From the NCBI GenBank assembly GCA_030065235.1, contig JASJDC010000003.1, forward strand, positions 365,997 through 429,996: DNA of 64,000 bases, written 5' to 3'. Both the position numbers and the translations under genes were made by a program. Of the stretch, positions 36,618 through 44,929 are shown piece after piece. This DNA is from Alphaproteobacteria bacterium. Lineage in GTDB: Bacteria; Pseudomonadota; Alphaproteobacteria; UBA8366; Aestuariispiraceae. Each line of letters begins with the position of its first letter. Position 1 is the stretch's first letter. A model generated the notes under the pieces. The model was not told the origin of the DNA, ran no database searches, and was given only the letters and a program-made list of their open reading frames with translations.

Positions 36618-37040
36618 ATGGGCATTGAACGCACTTTTTCCATCATCAAGCCGGACGCCACGCGTCGGAACCTGACCGGCAAGATCAACGCCATGTTCGA
36701 AGAAGCCGGCCTGCGCATCGTCGCCCAGAAGCGCGCGCATCTGACTAAGGCGCAGGCGGAGACCTTCTACGCCGTTCATGCGGAGCGCGCGTTCTTCAAT
36801 GATCTGGTATCCTTCATGACCTCAGGCCCGGTGGTGTTGCAGGTGTTGGAAGGCGAAGACGCCATCGCCAAGAACCGTGAGGTCATGGGCGCCACCAACC
36901 CGGCCACGGCCGACGAGGGCACGGTGCGCAAACTGTACGGCGAATCGGTGGAGGCGAACTCGGTGCATGGCTCCGACGCGCCCGAGACGGCCGCGGAAGA
37001 AATCGCCTTCTTCTTCGCAGGCGCGGAGATCGTCGGCTGA
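36618..37040 (+). CDS. ndk: Nucleoside-diphosphate kinase
   Basis: 140 residues. Balances NTP pools by phosphotransfer through His117 (NSVHGSDA); [16 protein letters not shown] and the [15 protein letters not shown] segment are standard. Strong ribosome site AGAGGAG. A bidirectional terminator follows 25 bases after the stop. Confidence 0.97.
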   Translation: MGIERTFSIIKPDATRRNLTGKINAMFEEAGLRIVAQKRAHLTKAQAETFYAVHAERAFFNDLVSFMTSGPVVLQVLEGEDAIAKNREVMGATNPATADEGTVRKLYGESVEANSVHGSDAPETAAEEIAFFFAGAEIVG

Positions 37041-37064
37041 ACGGCGGCCTCAATCGTTTGAATC

Positions 37065-37097
37065 AAAAACGGCGGCGCCCGAAGCGCCGCCGTTTTT
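37065..37097. terminator. Bidirectional Rho-independent terminator
   Basis: AAAAACGGCGGCGC (37065-37078) pairs over 14 bases with GCGCCGCCGTTTTT (37084-37097) around CCGAA. It ends with TTTTT on the plus strand and, by symmetry, TTTTT on the minus strand, so it serves both ndk and the convergent cytochrome oxidase subunit gene. Confidence 0.92.
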
Positions 37098-37122
37098 CGC
37101 TTCGAACTGGAAATCGCGCAGG

Positions 37123-37257
37123 TCAGACGAAAATCGCCGCCAGCAGCAACAGCACGATCACGATACCCGCCGTCGACCAGATGATCAGCGTGTTCATCCC
37201 GGCCCAAGTCTGAAGGTTTGCGCGCGGCGCCTTTTTGAATTCCATTTCTTCTTCCAT
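37123..37257 (-). CDS. aa3-type cytochrome c oxidase subunit IV
   Basis: 44 residues from ATG at 37257, with AAGGGGAAGG directly upstream. A short acidic N-terminus (MEEEMEFKK), then TWAGMNTLIIWSTAG and a single membrane helix (IVIVLLLLAAIFV). This is the layout of the small bacterial aa3 oxidase subunit IV found in alphaproteobacteria, which packs against subunits I and III in the inner membrane. It is usually encoded away from ctaCDE, as here. The frame extends to 37314, but the upstream part lacks a start with a ribosome site. Confidence 0.75.
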   Translation of the reverse strand: MEEEMEFKKAPRANLQTWAGMNTLIIWSTAGIVIVLLLLAAIFV

Positions 37258-37388
37258 CGCCTTCCCCTTAACGAAGCGGCGCGCGCAGGCGCGGCGCCGA
37301 TATGCACCTATCACGTATTCGATCCCGCCGCGGCTCTTCCCAACATCCTGCGGCTTGTTGGCGCAGTCTACCCAATTCGGCTATTTGC

Positions 37389-37433
37389 TCAAGCAGTTGG
37401 GGCTCAAGCGGTTAGGGCTTAAGCAGATGCGGC
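37389..37433. repeat. Three tandem imperfect 15-base repeats
   Basis: Units at 37389-37403, 37404-37418 and 37419-37433 share the pattern TCAAGCRGTTRGGGC; the third has diverged at four or five positions. They lie in the gap between purN and the oxidase subunit gene, just beyond the purN stop (37456). Possibly polymerase-slippage products; no function seen. Confidence 0.6.
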
Positions 37434-37455
37434 GTTGAGGGCCGTGCGGCAACCG

Positions 37456-38100
37456 CTAGGATTTCAGGATTCGCGGACCTGGCGCCCCCTCGATCAAAAT
37501 CTGTCCGGCCGCATCGATCGTGACGCCGCCTGATGCGAGCAGCGACAGCGCCAGTGGGTAGGCGCGATGCTCCAGGCGATGCACCTGCGCCGCCAGGTCT
37601 TCGACCGTCGCGTCTGGGCCGGGCGCAAACGAGCCTTGCACCAGCACCGGTCCGGAATCCAACGCCGGTTCGACCAGATGGACGCTGCAGCCATGCCGCT
37701 CGGCCCGGTCGGCCAAGGCCCTTGCGTGGGTGTTGAGCCCCTTATAGGCGGGCAAGAGGGACGGGTGGATATTCAGCATGCGCCCGGACCATGCGGTGAC
37801 GAAACCCGGCGTCAGGATGCGCATGAAGCCGGCCAGACAGACCAGCTCGATATCGGCGCCCTCCAATTCCTCCTGAATGCGCGCGTCGAATTCTGTTCGG
37901 TCGGGATAATCCCGATGGTTGATCACGCGTGTCGGTATCTGGGCGCGCGCGGCGCGGGTCAGGCCGAAGGCGTCCGGTTTGTTCGAGATCACCAAGACGA
38001 TGCGGGCCGGATAGTCCGGTTCTAACGCCGCGTCCATCAGGGCCTGCAGGTTGGTGCCGCCGCCTGAAATCAGGACAGCGACGCGCTTCTTCGAGACCAC
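37456..38100 (-). CDS. purN: Phosphoribosylglycinamide formyltransferase
   Basis: Transfers formyl from 10-formyl-tetrahydrofolate to GAR in purine synthesis. 214 residues from GTG at 38100, two bases past the purM stop. VLISGGGTNLQALMDAA opens the Rossmann half; the catalytic set is in MLNIHPSLLPAYKG, the conserved THARAL loop and CSVHLVEPALDSGPVLVQ. Translationally coupled to purM. Confidence 0.96.
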   Translation of the reverse strand: MVSKKRVAVLISGGGTNLQALMDAALEPDYPARIVLVISNKPDAFGLTRAARAQIPTRVINHRDYPDRTEFDARIQEELEGADIELVCLAGFMRILTPGFVTAWSGRMLNIHPSLLPAYKGLNTHARALADRAERHGCSVHLVEPALDSGPVLVQGSFAPGPDATVEDLAAQVHRLEHRAYPLALSLLASGGVTIDAAGQILIEGAPGPRILKS

Positions 38101-38102
38101 GG

Positions 38103-39227
38103 TCAGAGGTCCAAGCCGTCAATGATCACGGCCGATTCGCCTGAATGCCGGGGGACGACGCTCCCAATGGTGAAGACCTGTTCTCCATCCTCGCTTAACC
38201 GCCGCGTCACCGCGTCTGCATGATCGCGGTCAACGATCAGAACCATGCCGATCCCGCAATTGAACGTCCGGTGCATCTCCGTGGCGCTGACGCCGCCGGC
38301 CTCGGCGATCCAGTCAAAGACCGGCAGGCGGGGCCAGGCGAGCGCGTTTAGACGGAAACCGAGACCGTCGGGCGCGACGCGCGGCAAGTTCTCATAAAAA
38401 CCGCCGCCGGTGATATGCGCCAAGCCGTGTATTGCGCCCTCAGTCGATGGGTCATTGCGCAGCGCGTTCTGGATCGCGCGGACATAAATCCGGGTCGGCG
38501 TCAGCAGCGCGTCGCCAAGCGTGCGGTCCGGTTGAAAGGGCGCGGGCTCGGAAAGCGCCAGGCCGCCCTCGGCTACGATCCGGCGCACCAGCGAGTAGCC
38601 GTTGCTGTGCACGCCGTTGGAGGCGAGGCCCAAGACGATATCGCCCGCCGCTACGGCCGACCCGTCCAGCAGCGCGCCGCGCTCGGCCGCCCCAACCGAG
38701 AAACCGGCGAGATCGTAGTCTTCGCCGGTATAGAGGCCCGGCATCTCGGCGGTCTCGCCGCCGATCAGGGCGCAGCCCGCCTGACGGCAACCCTCGGCGA
38801 TTCCGGAGACGATCTCCGCACCGATCTCGACCGACAGGCGGCCGGTGGCGAAATAGTCCAGGAAAAACAAAGGCTCCGCGCCCTGCACAATCAGGTCGTT
38901 GACGCACATGGCGACCAGGTCGATCCCGATCGTGTCGTGCCGACCGGCCTCGATCGCCAGTTTCACTTTGGTGCCGACACCATCGTTTGCTGCGACCAGG
39001 ATAGGGTCGGAAAAGCCAGCCGCTTTCAGATCGAACAGACCGCCGAAGCCGCCCAGTGCGCCGTCCGCGCCGGGCCGTCGGGTCGAGGCGGTCATCGGCT
39101 TGATCGCCTCGACCAAGGCGGCGCCGGCGTCGATATCCACGCCGGAATCCTTGTAGGTCAGGCTGTTCTTTCCGGCTTTCTCTGGCTTTCCGGCTTTGTC
39201 TGGCGGCGGGTCGGCGGTGGGCGTCAT
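38103..39227 (-). CDS. purM: Phosphoribosylformylglycinamidine cyclo-ligase
   Basis: Makes aminoimidazole ribotide from FGAM with ATP. 374 residues, with an unusual Pro/Lys-rich N-terminus of about 20 residues before [23 protein letters not shown], the real family start. Other marks: [47 protein letters not shown] and the C-terminal [10 protein letters not shown]. Upstream of purN in one operon; divergent from the DUF2066 gene. Confidence 0.96.
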   Translation of the reverse strand: MTPTADPPPDKAGKPEKAGKNSLTYKDSGVDIDAGAALVEAIKPMTASTRRPGADGALGGFGGLFDLKAAGFSDPILVAANDGVGTKVKLAIEAGRHDTIGIDLVAMCVNDLIVQGAEPLFFLDYFATGRLSVEIGAEIVSGIAEGCRQAGCALIGGETAEMPGLYTGEDYDLAGFSVGAAERGALLDGSAVAAGDIVLGLASNGVHSNGYSLVRRIVAEGGLALSEPAPFQPDRTLGDALLTPTRIYVRAIQNALRNDPSTEGAIHGLAHITGGGFYENLPRVAPDGLGFRLNALAWPRLPVFDWIAEAGGVSATEMHRTFNCGIGMVLIVDRDHADAVTRRLSEDGEQVFTIGSVVPRHSGESAVIIDGLDL

Positions 39228-39432
39228 TGCGGCTCCTTGGGCTGCTCCTCAGGCGGTGTCGGCGGAACGGCCAAGCCGGTCAGGCCCGGTTGAATGGCTT
39301 GCGAAGGGCGCCGGCGGCCCCTAAGTGGATGATGGAATTCGATCAGGCGTCCCGCCGGGGCGTGCGTAGTTTGACTGCGATGGTTCGCCGGTTTGCGATA
39401 GGCGACCTTTCTGAGGCGACATACTGTAAGAC

Positions 39433-40599
39433 ATGACGCATCCGATCAATGATCAAGCGCGCCCAGGGCGCTGGGGTCGCGCTGCGTTGGCGGCCGCTCT
39501 GCTGGCCCTCGCGGTCGGGCCTGCGGCGTCCGGTCTGGCGCAGTCCCCGCCCGCATTGGCCGGGCAGGCGGTCATCCTGTCTGACATCTATGCCGTGCGC
39601 AGCGTTTTGGTTGATGAGAGCGCTGAGAGCGAGGCGCGGGCAAAGTCCATCGCTGTCGAGCGCGGCGTTCGCACCGCGTTTCAGGCCGCCCTGGAACGCG
39701 TCACCCTGCGCGCCGATTGGCCGCGTTTGCCGGTAGTGGACGAGGTCCGGCTGAACGCAGCAGTCCGCGATGTGTCCTTTCAGAATGAGCGGTTCGGCGG
39801 CGGCCGCTATCTCGCGGAGCTGACGGTCCGGTTCAAACCTGAGGCGGTCCGGGGCCTGCTTTCGGAGGCCGGCATTCCCTATGCGGAGACTGTCGGTTTG
39901 CCGCTTGTGGTCCTTCCCGTGTTGCAGAGCGGCGCCGGACCGCAGCTTTGGGATGAGGGGAATCAATGGCTGCAAGGATGGCTGGCGCGCGACGCGCGGC
40001 CGGCCCTGTTGCCGTTGGTGACGCCCTTGAACGACCTGTCCGACATCGCCGCGATCAGTGCGCAACAGGCGCTGGCCGGCTCGCCGGAAGCCCTTGCGCG
40101 CATCGCCGACCGCTATCAGGCGCAGGGGGTCTTGGTGACGGTGGCCCGGCCCGGGATTGACGCCAATGGCGGCGCCCGGATTGACGTCGCCAGCAACGCC
40201 ATCGGGCCGGGCTTGCCTGGTGTGACCGAGGTTGATTCCTTCACTTTCCCGCCGACGACGACCTTGCCTGAAGCCTATGCGGCGGCCGCGGACAGCGCCG
40301 CAGCCGCTATCGTCGAGCGCTGGAAACAGGCGAACCTGATCCGGCCGGGACAGGCGCCGAGCCGGATCACCCTGTCCGCGCCCATCGGGTCCTTGACCGA
40401 ATGGCTCACCCTGAAACGGGAATTGGAGCAGGTCGCCGGCGTCACGCAGGTGCGTTTGTCCGAACTGAGCGTCGGGCGGGCGGTGGCGGATTTGGATTTC
40501 GTAGGCGACGCGCCGCAATTGAGTCTCGCCTTGTCACAGCGCCGTCTGGCGTTGGAGGAAGACGCGGCCGGCGGCTGGACCGTGCGGCGGTCGCGGTAG
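39433..40599 (+). CDS. DUF2066 domain protein, exported
   Basis: 388 residues with a cleavable signal (ALAAALLALAVGPAASGLAQ). The mature part matches the DUF2066 pattern: a strand-helix opening with ARAKSIAVERGVRTAFQAALERV, GGRYLAELTVRFKPEAVRGLL, then PLVVLPVL. Function not established in any organism that I know; the gene typically sits between purMN and an AI-2E permease plus hda, as here. Periplasmic or outer-membrane-associated location is inferred from the signal peptide. Confidence 0.85.
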   Translation: MTHPINDQARPGRWGRAALAAALLALAVGPAASGLAQSPPALAGQAVILSDIYAVRSVLVDESAESEARAKSIAVERGVRTAFQAALERVTLRADWPRLPVVDEVRLNAAVRDVSFQNERFGGGRYLAELTVRFKPEAVRGLLSEAGIPYAETVGLPLVVLPVLQSGAGPQLWDEGNQWLQGWLARDARPALLPLVTPLNDLSDIAAISAQQALAGSPEALARIADRYQAQGVLVTVARPGIDANGGARIDVASNAIGPGLPGVTEVDSFTFPPTTTLPEAYAAAADSAAAAIVERWKQANLIRPGQAPSRITLSAPIGSLTEWLTLKRELEQVAGVTQVRLSELSVGRAVADLDFVGDAPQLSLALSQRRLALEEDAAGGWTVRRSR

Positions 40600-40686
40600 C
40601 GGCGCGGCCGCCGGACGGGACGGGCCGTTTCAAGCGGACTATTTCGGACGGGTGGCGGCGCCCGACGGGTTGGGGAAGGACGAGGG

Positions 40687-41829
40687 GTGTCGACGCCACA
40701 AAAAGCGGTGTTCTGGCTGATCGGCTTGGCCGTCGCCGTCGCCCTGATCTACGTTTTGCGCCCGGTTCTCCTGCCTTTCGTCGCGGCGATGGCGGTCGCC
40801 TATTTCATGGATCCGCTGTGCGACTGGATCGAGACGCACGGCCTGTCGCGCGGCATGGCGACGGGGCTGGTGACGTTGGGCTTCTTTGTCTGCGTCATTC
40901 TGTTTTTCTCTTTCGTCGGGCCGTTGCTGTTTGGCCAGATCGCCGAGTTTATCGAGCGTGTGCCGGGTTACGCCGAAATCCTACAGCGCAAGGCGGGGCC
41001 GCTTGTGGCGCTCGCCGTGGAACAATTCGACGCCGAGCATGCCAGCGACATCAGCAGGGCGGCGACCCAGCATATCGGCACGGCGCTGCGGCTGGGCGCG
41101 AGAGCGGTTGGCGAGTTGCTGGGCGGCCTGGGCGCGGTCGTCAATATCCTGTCCCTGATCGTGCTGACCCCGATCGTTTCATTCTACCTGTTGCGCGACT
41201 GGGACGTGATCGTCGCCAAGGTCGACAGCTGGTTGCCGCGCGCCGAGGCGGACACGATCCGGGAACTGGTGCGGGAGACGGATGAAATCCTCGCGGGTTT
41301 CGTGCGCGGCCAAGCCACCGTCTGTGCGTTGCTTGGACTTTTTTACGGGGTCGCCCTGACGCTCGCCGGGTTGGATTTCGGATTCATCGTCGGGCTCTTT
41401 ACAGGTCTGGCGTCTTTCATTCCCTATTTTGGCATGTTGATCGGCATGACGGTCGGCTTCGGCGTCGCCTTCGCGCAGTTCGACACGCTCCAGCCCTTCC
41501 TGATCATCGGCGCCATCTTCATCGCCGGTCAGATTCTGGAAGGCAACTTCCTGACGCCGAGATTGGTGGGCGGCCGGGTCAAACTGCATGAGATCTGGAT
41601 CATCTTCGCTTTATTGGCGGGCGGCTCGCTGTTCGGATTTCTCGGTATCCTGCTGGCCCTGCCGGTCGCGGCGGTCATGGGCGTGCTGGTTCGGTTTGGA
41701 CTGGCGCGCTACCTCGCCAGCGCCTTCTATGATCATGGGGTTATTGTCGCCCGGCCGTCTGACGCCGCCGAAGCCTCCAAGCCGGAGAAGGCGGAAAACG
41801 GCGACGCCGATCCAGGGAAGAAAGCGTGA
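40687..41829 (+). CDS. AI-2E family permease (PerM type)
   Basis: 380 residues from GTG at 40687 (GGACGAGGG upstream). Two N-terminal helices (VFWLIGLAVAVALIYVL, LLPFVAAMAVAYFMDPL), a helical soluble part, then the conserved membrane block with IGMTVGFGVAFAQF, FLIIGAIFIAGQILEGNFLTPRLVGGRVKLHEIWIIFALL. The C-terminal tail is charged. Its last four bases overlap the hda start (GTGA), indicating translational coupling, a pairing conserved in alphaproteobacteria though not explained mechanistically. Confidence 0.9.
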   Translation: MSTPQKAVFWLIGLAVAVALIYVLRPVLLPFVAAMAVAYFMDPLCDWIETHGLSRGMATGLVTLGFFVCVILFFSFVGPLLFGQIAEFIERVPGYAEILQRKAGPLVALAVEQFDAEHASDISRAATQHIGTALRLGARAVGELLGGLGAVVNILSLIVLTPIVSFYLLRDWDVIVAKVDSWLPRAEADTIRELVRETDEILAGFVRGQATVCALLGLFYGVALTLAGLDFGFIVGLFTGLASFIPYFGMLIGMTVGFGVAFAQFDTLQPFLIIGAIFIAGQILEGNFLTPRLVGGRVKLHEIWIIFALLAGGSLFGFLGILLALPVAAVMGVLVRFGLARYLASAFYDHGVIVARPSDAAEASKPEKAENGDADPGKKA

Positions 41830-42530
41830 CTGCGCGCCAGATTCCGCTCGACCTGCCGCACCGCGCGGCGACGGGACGCGAAGACTTCCTTGTGGCCGAC
41901 TGCAACCGCGCGGCTGTGGGACTGATCGACGCCTGGCCCGCTTGGCCGTCGCCTTTGACAGCCATTATCGGTCCCGCCGGCAGCGGCAAGTCACACCTGG
42001 CCGCCGTCTGGACGGAAGAAGCTGGCGCTGAGCGTCTCGATTTAGCGGCGGCGCGCCCGCAAGGTTGGGAAGACCGGATCCTCGAAGGCGCGGCCTATCT
42101 GGTGGAGGATGTCGACCGCGGTTTGACTCCGGATCAAGAGGTCTCCTGTTTTCATCTGGCCAACACGATCGCCGACCGCGGGGCGCAGATATTGCTGACC
42201 GCGCGCGTTCCCTTGGCGCGTTTGCCCATTGCATTGCCGGATCTGGCCTCGCGGCTGCGGGCGGCGCAGTCGGTCGAAATCCAGGCGCCCGATGACACGC
42301 TCTTGGGCGCGGTCTTGCTCAAGCAATTCGCCGACCGGCAGATAACGGTCGCGCCGGACGTCTTGCGTTTTCTGCTGACGCGGATCGAGCGCAGTTTCGA
42401 ATCCGTGCGCCGGACGGTGTCGATCTTGGACGCCGCCGGCCTCTCGTCGAAGCGGGCCCTGACCACGCCCTTCGCGCGCCAAGTCCTGTTCGAGAATGAA
42501 CAGCCGCCGCTTGATGAGTCCCTGTTTTGA
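41826..42530 (+). CDS. hda: DnaA regulatory inactivator Hda (HdaA)
   Basis: 234 residues of AAA+ type, without the DNA-binding domain of DnaA. The N-terminal QIPLDL (residues 5-10) fits the sliding-clamp-binding motif QLSLPL of E. coli Hda, through which the protein promotes ATP hydrolysis by DnaA after initiation. Walker A is GPAGSGKSH (49-57), with VEDVDRGL as the Walker B equivalent and the sensor/lid helical part with LLTRIERSFESVRRTVSILD. GTG start overlapping the permease stop. Confidence 0.9.
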   Translation: MTARQIPLDLPHRAATGREDFLVADCNRAAVGLIDAWPAWPSPLTAIIGPAGSGKSHLAAVWTEEAGAERLDLAAARPQGWEDRILEGAAYLVEDVDRGLTPDQEVSCFHLANTIADRGAQILLTARVPLARLPIALPDLASRLRAAQSVEIQAPDDTLLGAVLLKQFADRQITVAPDVLRFLLTRIERSFESVRRTVSILDAAGLSSKRALTTPFARQVLFENEQPPLDESLF

Positions 42531-42541
42531 CGCTATCGAAG

Positions 42542-42559
42542 CTGTCATAAAACTGTCAT
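42542..42559 (+). promoter_or_regulatory. Perfect Pho box upstream of the CYTH-CHAD gene
   Basis: Two identical CTGTCAT half-sites separated by AAAA form an 18-base PhoB-binding box, matching the known consensus exactly. It starts 12 bases after the hda stop and ends 37 bases before the CYTH-CHAD start, with an AT-rich stretch behind it where a -10 element would lie. Implies induction on phosphate starvation. Confidence 0.8.
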
Positions 42560-42596
42560 ACTTAAGGACAATTTCTCCTCGCGGTGACCGACCTTT

Positions 42597-44126
42597 ATGA
42601 GTGCGAAGCCCTTCGAAGAAATCGAGATCAAGCTGCGCGTCCCGGCGAACGCCGCCGGTGCAATCAAGCGCTCGCCCTTGATCCGCGATCATAAGACGGC
42701 GCGGGCGCGCGGCCGACATCTGTTGAGCGTCTATTTCGACACCGAGCGGTTGGACCTGCGCGCGGCCAAGGCGGCGCTGCGGGTGCGCCATATGGGACGC
42801 GCGCGGGAACAAACGCTGAAGACCGCGAAAGGGATGACGGCCGGCCTGCAAAGCCGGTCGGAATGGAATGCGGCGATTGAAGGCGATCAGCCGGACCTTT
42901 CGCTGATCGAAGACAAGAAGTTGCGCAAGTGGCTCCGGCGGAAAGCCAGCGCCGACGGGCTGGTTCCCGTCTTCACGACCGACATTCGCCGAACCGCCTG
43001 GCCCGTCGCCTTCAAGGGCAGTCGGTTTGAGGTCGCCCTCGACCAGGGGCGCATCCTATCCGGCGACAAGGCGGAGGATATCTGCGAGGTCGAACTGGAA
43101 CTGCTCGAAGGCGACGCGCTGGATATGATGGGGTTCGCGCTGATGCTGAGCGACCGGCACGGGCTCGCGGTCGATAAGGACAGCAAGGCGGCGCGCGGCT
43201 ATCGGCTCTATTCCGGCGCGGTGCGGGCCGCGGTCCGAGCCGAGGAGCCGACGCTGTCGGCCCGTCATTCGCCTTGGGAGGCGTTCGCCGCCAGCGTTCA
43301 GAGCGGCGTCGCCCAGATTCTGTCCAACGCGCCGATCGCGCGATTGGGTTTGGATCCGGAAGGCGTGCACCAGACCCGCGTCGGCGTCCGCCGGATGCGC
43401 GCGGCGCTGAGCGTTTTCAGACCGATCCTGAAGCCGGAGGATGTCGCGGCGATGCGCGACGATCTGCGCATGCTGCAGCAGGAGCTCGGGCAGGCGCGTG
43501 ATCTCGATGTCTTCATTGGCGAAACGCTGGCCCCGATGCTTCAACGGATTGGTCATGAGGTCGATCTCTCCGCTCTGATCGCGGGGGCGCAGCGCGCACG
43601 GGAGCAGGGATATGCGCGGGCGCGGGCGGTGCTGGATGGGGCCGCCGTGACCCAGGCGATTCTGGGCGTCGAAGGGCGGCTGTTGGAGATCGCTCGTAAG
43701 CCGCCCAAGACGCGCCGCCTCGACGCGTACGCACGCCGGGTGATGGACAAACGCTGGAAACGCGTGCTGCGCGCCGCGGGCCCGGATCCGGCGTCCTTGC
43801 CGGATGAAGAACTGCATCCGCTGCGGATTGAGTTGAAGAAGCTGCGCTACGCGGCTGGGTTCTTCGTGAATGTCTATGATCGCAAGCGGGCGCGCCGTTA
43901 CATCAAGACGGCGGCGGCGCTTCAGGACTGTCTGGGCGCGTTGAATGACGCCTTGGTTCAGGAAGAAGTGCTCGAAGACGCGGCCTTTCGGACGGTTCGG
44001 AACGACGCCGCGGTGATGGGCGCGTTGGCCGGATGGCGGTCGGCCCGGGTGGTCGATGGCCTGCATGGGCTCGAAAAGGCGTGGGGCGCGATGACTGCGG
44101 CGCCGAAATTCTGGCGCGGCGACTAG
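42597..44126 (+). CDS. CYTH and CHAD domain protein
   Basis: 509 residues. The N-terminal CYTH domain (about 1-200) starts with the triphosphate-tunnel motif EIEIKLRV (ExExK) and continues with charged strands (LSVYFDTERLDLRAAKAALRVR). The C-terminal CHAD domain (about 225-505) has the conserved His and basic residues (VHQTRVGVRRMRAALSVFRP; LHPLRIELKKLRYAAGFF). CYTH domains hydrolyse inorganic triphosphate or related tripolyphosphates, and CHAD domains bind polyphosphate. The Pho box in front and ppk/ppx nearby fit a role in polyphosphate handling. No clear ribosome site precedes the ATG, so the transcript may have a very short leader. Overlaps convergent sixA by four bases. Confidence 0.93.
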   Translation: MSAKPFEEIEIKLRVPANAAGAIKRSPLIRDHKTARARGRHLLSVYFDTERLDLRAAKAALRVRHMGRAREQTLKTAKGMTAGLQSRSEWNAAIEGDQPDLSLIEDKKLRKWLRRKASADGLVPVFTTDIRRTAWPVAFKGSRFEVALDQGRILSGDKAEDICEVELELLEGDALDMMGFALMLSDRHGLAVDKDSKAARGYRLYSGAVRAAVRAEEPTLSARHSPWEAFAASVQSGVAQILSNAPIARLGLDPEGVHQTRVGVRRMRAALSVFRPILKPEDVAAMRDDLRMLQQELGQARDLDVFIGETLAPMLQRIGHEVDLSALIAGAQRAREQGYARARAVLDGAAVTQAILGVEGRLLEIARKPPKTRRLDAYARRVMDKRWKRVLRAAGPDPASLPDEELHPLRIELKKLRYAAGFFVNVYDRKRARRYIKTAAALQDCLGALNDALVQEEVLEDAAFRTVRNDAAVMGALAGWRSARVVDGLHGLEKAWGAMTAAPKFWRGD

Positions 44127-44677
44127 CGCTCCGCCGCCTGGACCTCGAGCTCAAGGTCGCGCGGCAGGACGAAATCGATCAAGACGCCTTTCTTGAAATC
44201 GATATCGCGCCATCGCGCCTGATCGAATTTCAAGATCGCGGCGGCGGCGGTCGGGTATTTCGCCGAAAGTCGCTGCCGCGCCTGCGCCTTGTCCTGACCG
44301 CATAATCTCTGGGCCAGTTCCTGGATCACCGGATTGTGGCCGATCAGCATCAGCGGCGACCGCGCGCCCTCGACCGCCTGAATGCGGCTGAGCAGCGCCT
44401 CGGCGCCGCCTGCATGGTAGATCGCCCGGTCGAACTGAATGGCGGCCGTATCGCGGAAAAACCCGATCGCCAGGCCCAGGGTCTCGCGCGTACGTCGGGC
44501 GGTCGAGCACAGGATCAGAGCCGGCGTATGGCCGTGCTGCGCAAGATAGGCGGCGACCGCCGGCGCCGCCCGCCGGCCTCGCGCGTTCAGCGGCCGGTCA
44601 TGATCGCTCAGCGCCGCATCGCTCCAACTGGATTTCGCGTGGCGCAGCAGGATTAGGGTCAGAGCGCGATCATTCAT
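44123..44677 (-). CDS. sixA: SixA-type phosphohistidine phosphatase (histidine phosphatase superfamily)
   Basis: 184 residues from ATG at 44677, with AGGAG eight bases upstream; the frame to 44770 has no better start. The catalytic RHG-like motif is LILLRHAKSSW (RHxxS, the SixA form), the second His is in LIGHNPVIQ, and LCSTARRTRETL is the substrate loop. E. coli SixA removes phosphate from phosphohistidine on proteins. Here the gene lies between the CHAD and ppk genes, divergent from ppk. The target is not shown by the sequence. Confidence 0.88.
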   Translation of the reverse strand: MNDRALTLILLRHAKSSWSDAALSDHDRPLNARGRRAAPAVAAYLAQHGHTPALILCSTARRTRETLGLAIGFFRDTAAIQFDRAIYHAGGAEALLSRIQAVEGARSPLMLIGHNPVIQELAQRLCGQDKAQARQRLSAKYPTAAAAILKFDQARWRDIDFKKGVLIDFVLPRDLELEVQAAER

Positions 44678-44745
44678 GTCCGAGACTCCTGCCGATCCGC
44701 CAACAATTTTGCTGCGCGCGATCGCTGACACGAAACTGGTTCGTT

Positions 44746-44763
44746 GTGTCACAAACCGGTCAC
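44746..44763 (+). promoter_or_regulatory. Degenerate Pho-box-like site upstream of ppk
   Basis: GTGTCAC, AAAC, CGGTCAC: two half-sites, each 5 of 7 to CTGTCAT, with the right 4-base spacing. It lies in the sixA/ppk divergent region, 166 bases before ppk and 69 bases before sixA. Weaker than the box at 42542, so called only tentatively. Confidence 0.4.
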
Positions 44764-44929
44764 TTCCCAAACCCGGGCGGTGCGTGGTAAGTCAACATAC
44801 TGAATTATTTCGATATTTTGTACTGTTTAACACTGTCGGATGAAATCTCCGTGATCGACCTGCGAAAATCGTTTGGGCGGCCGGCGCTGATGGCTCTTTT
44901 GCGCCGCCATCGTATGAAGTGAGGAACGC

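Noticed and set aside
37235..37438. 67-codon plus-strand frame containing a KQLGL/KRLGL repeat
   Set aside because: It arises from the tandem 15-base repeats and overlaps the oxidase subunit start; no ribosome site.
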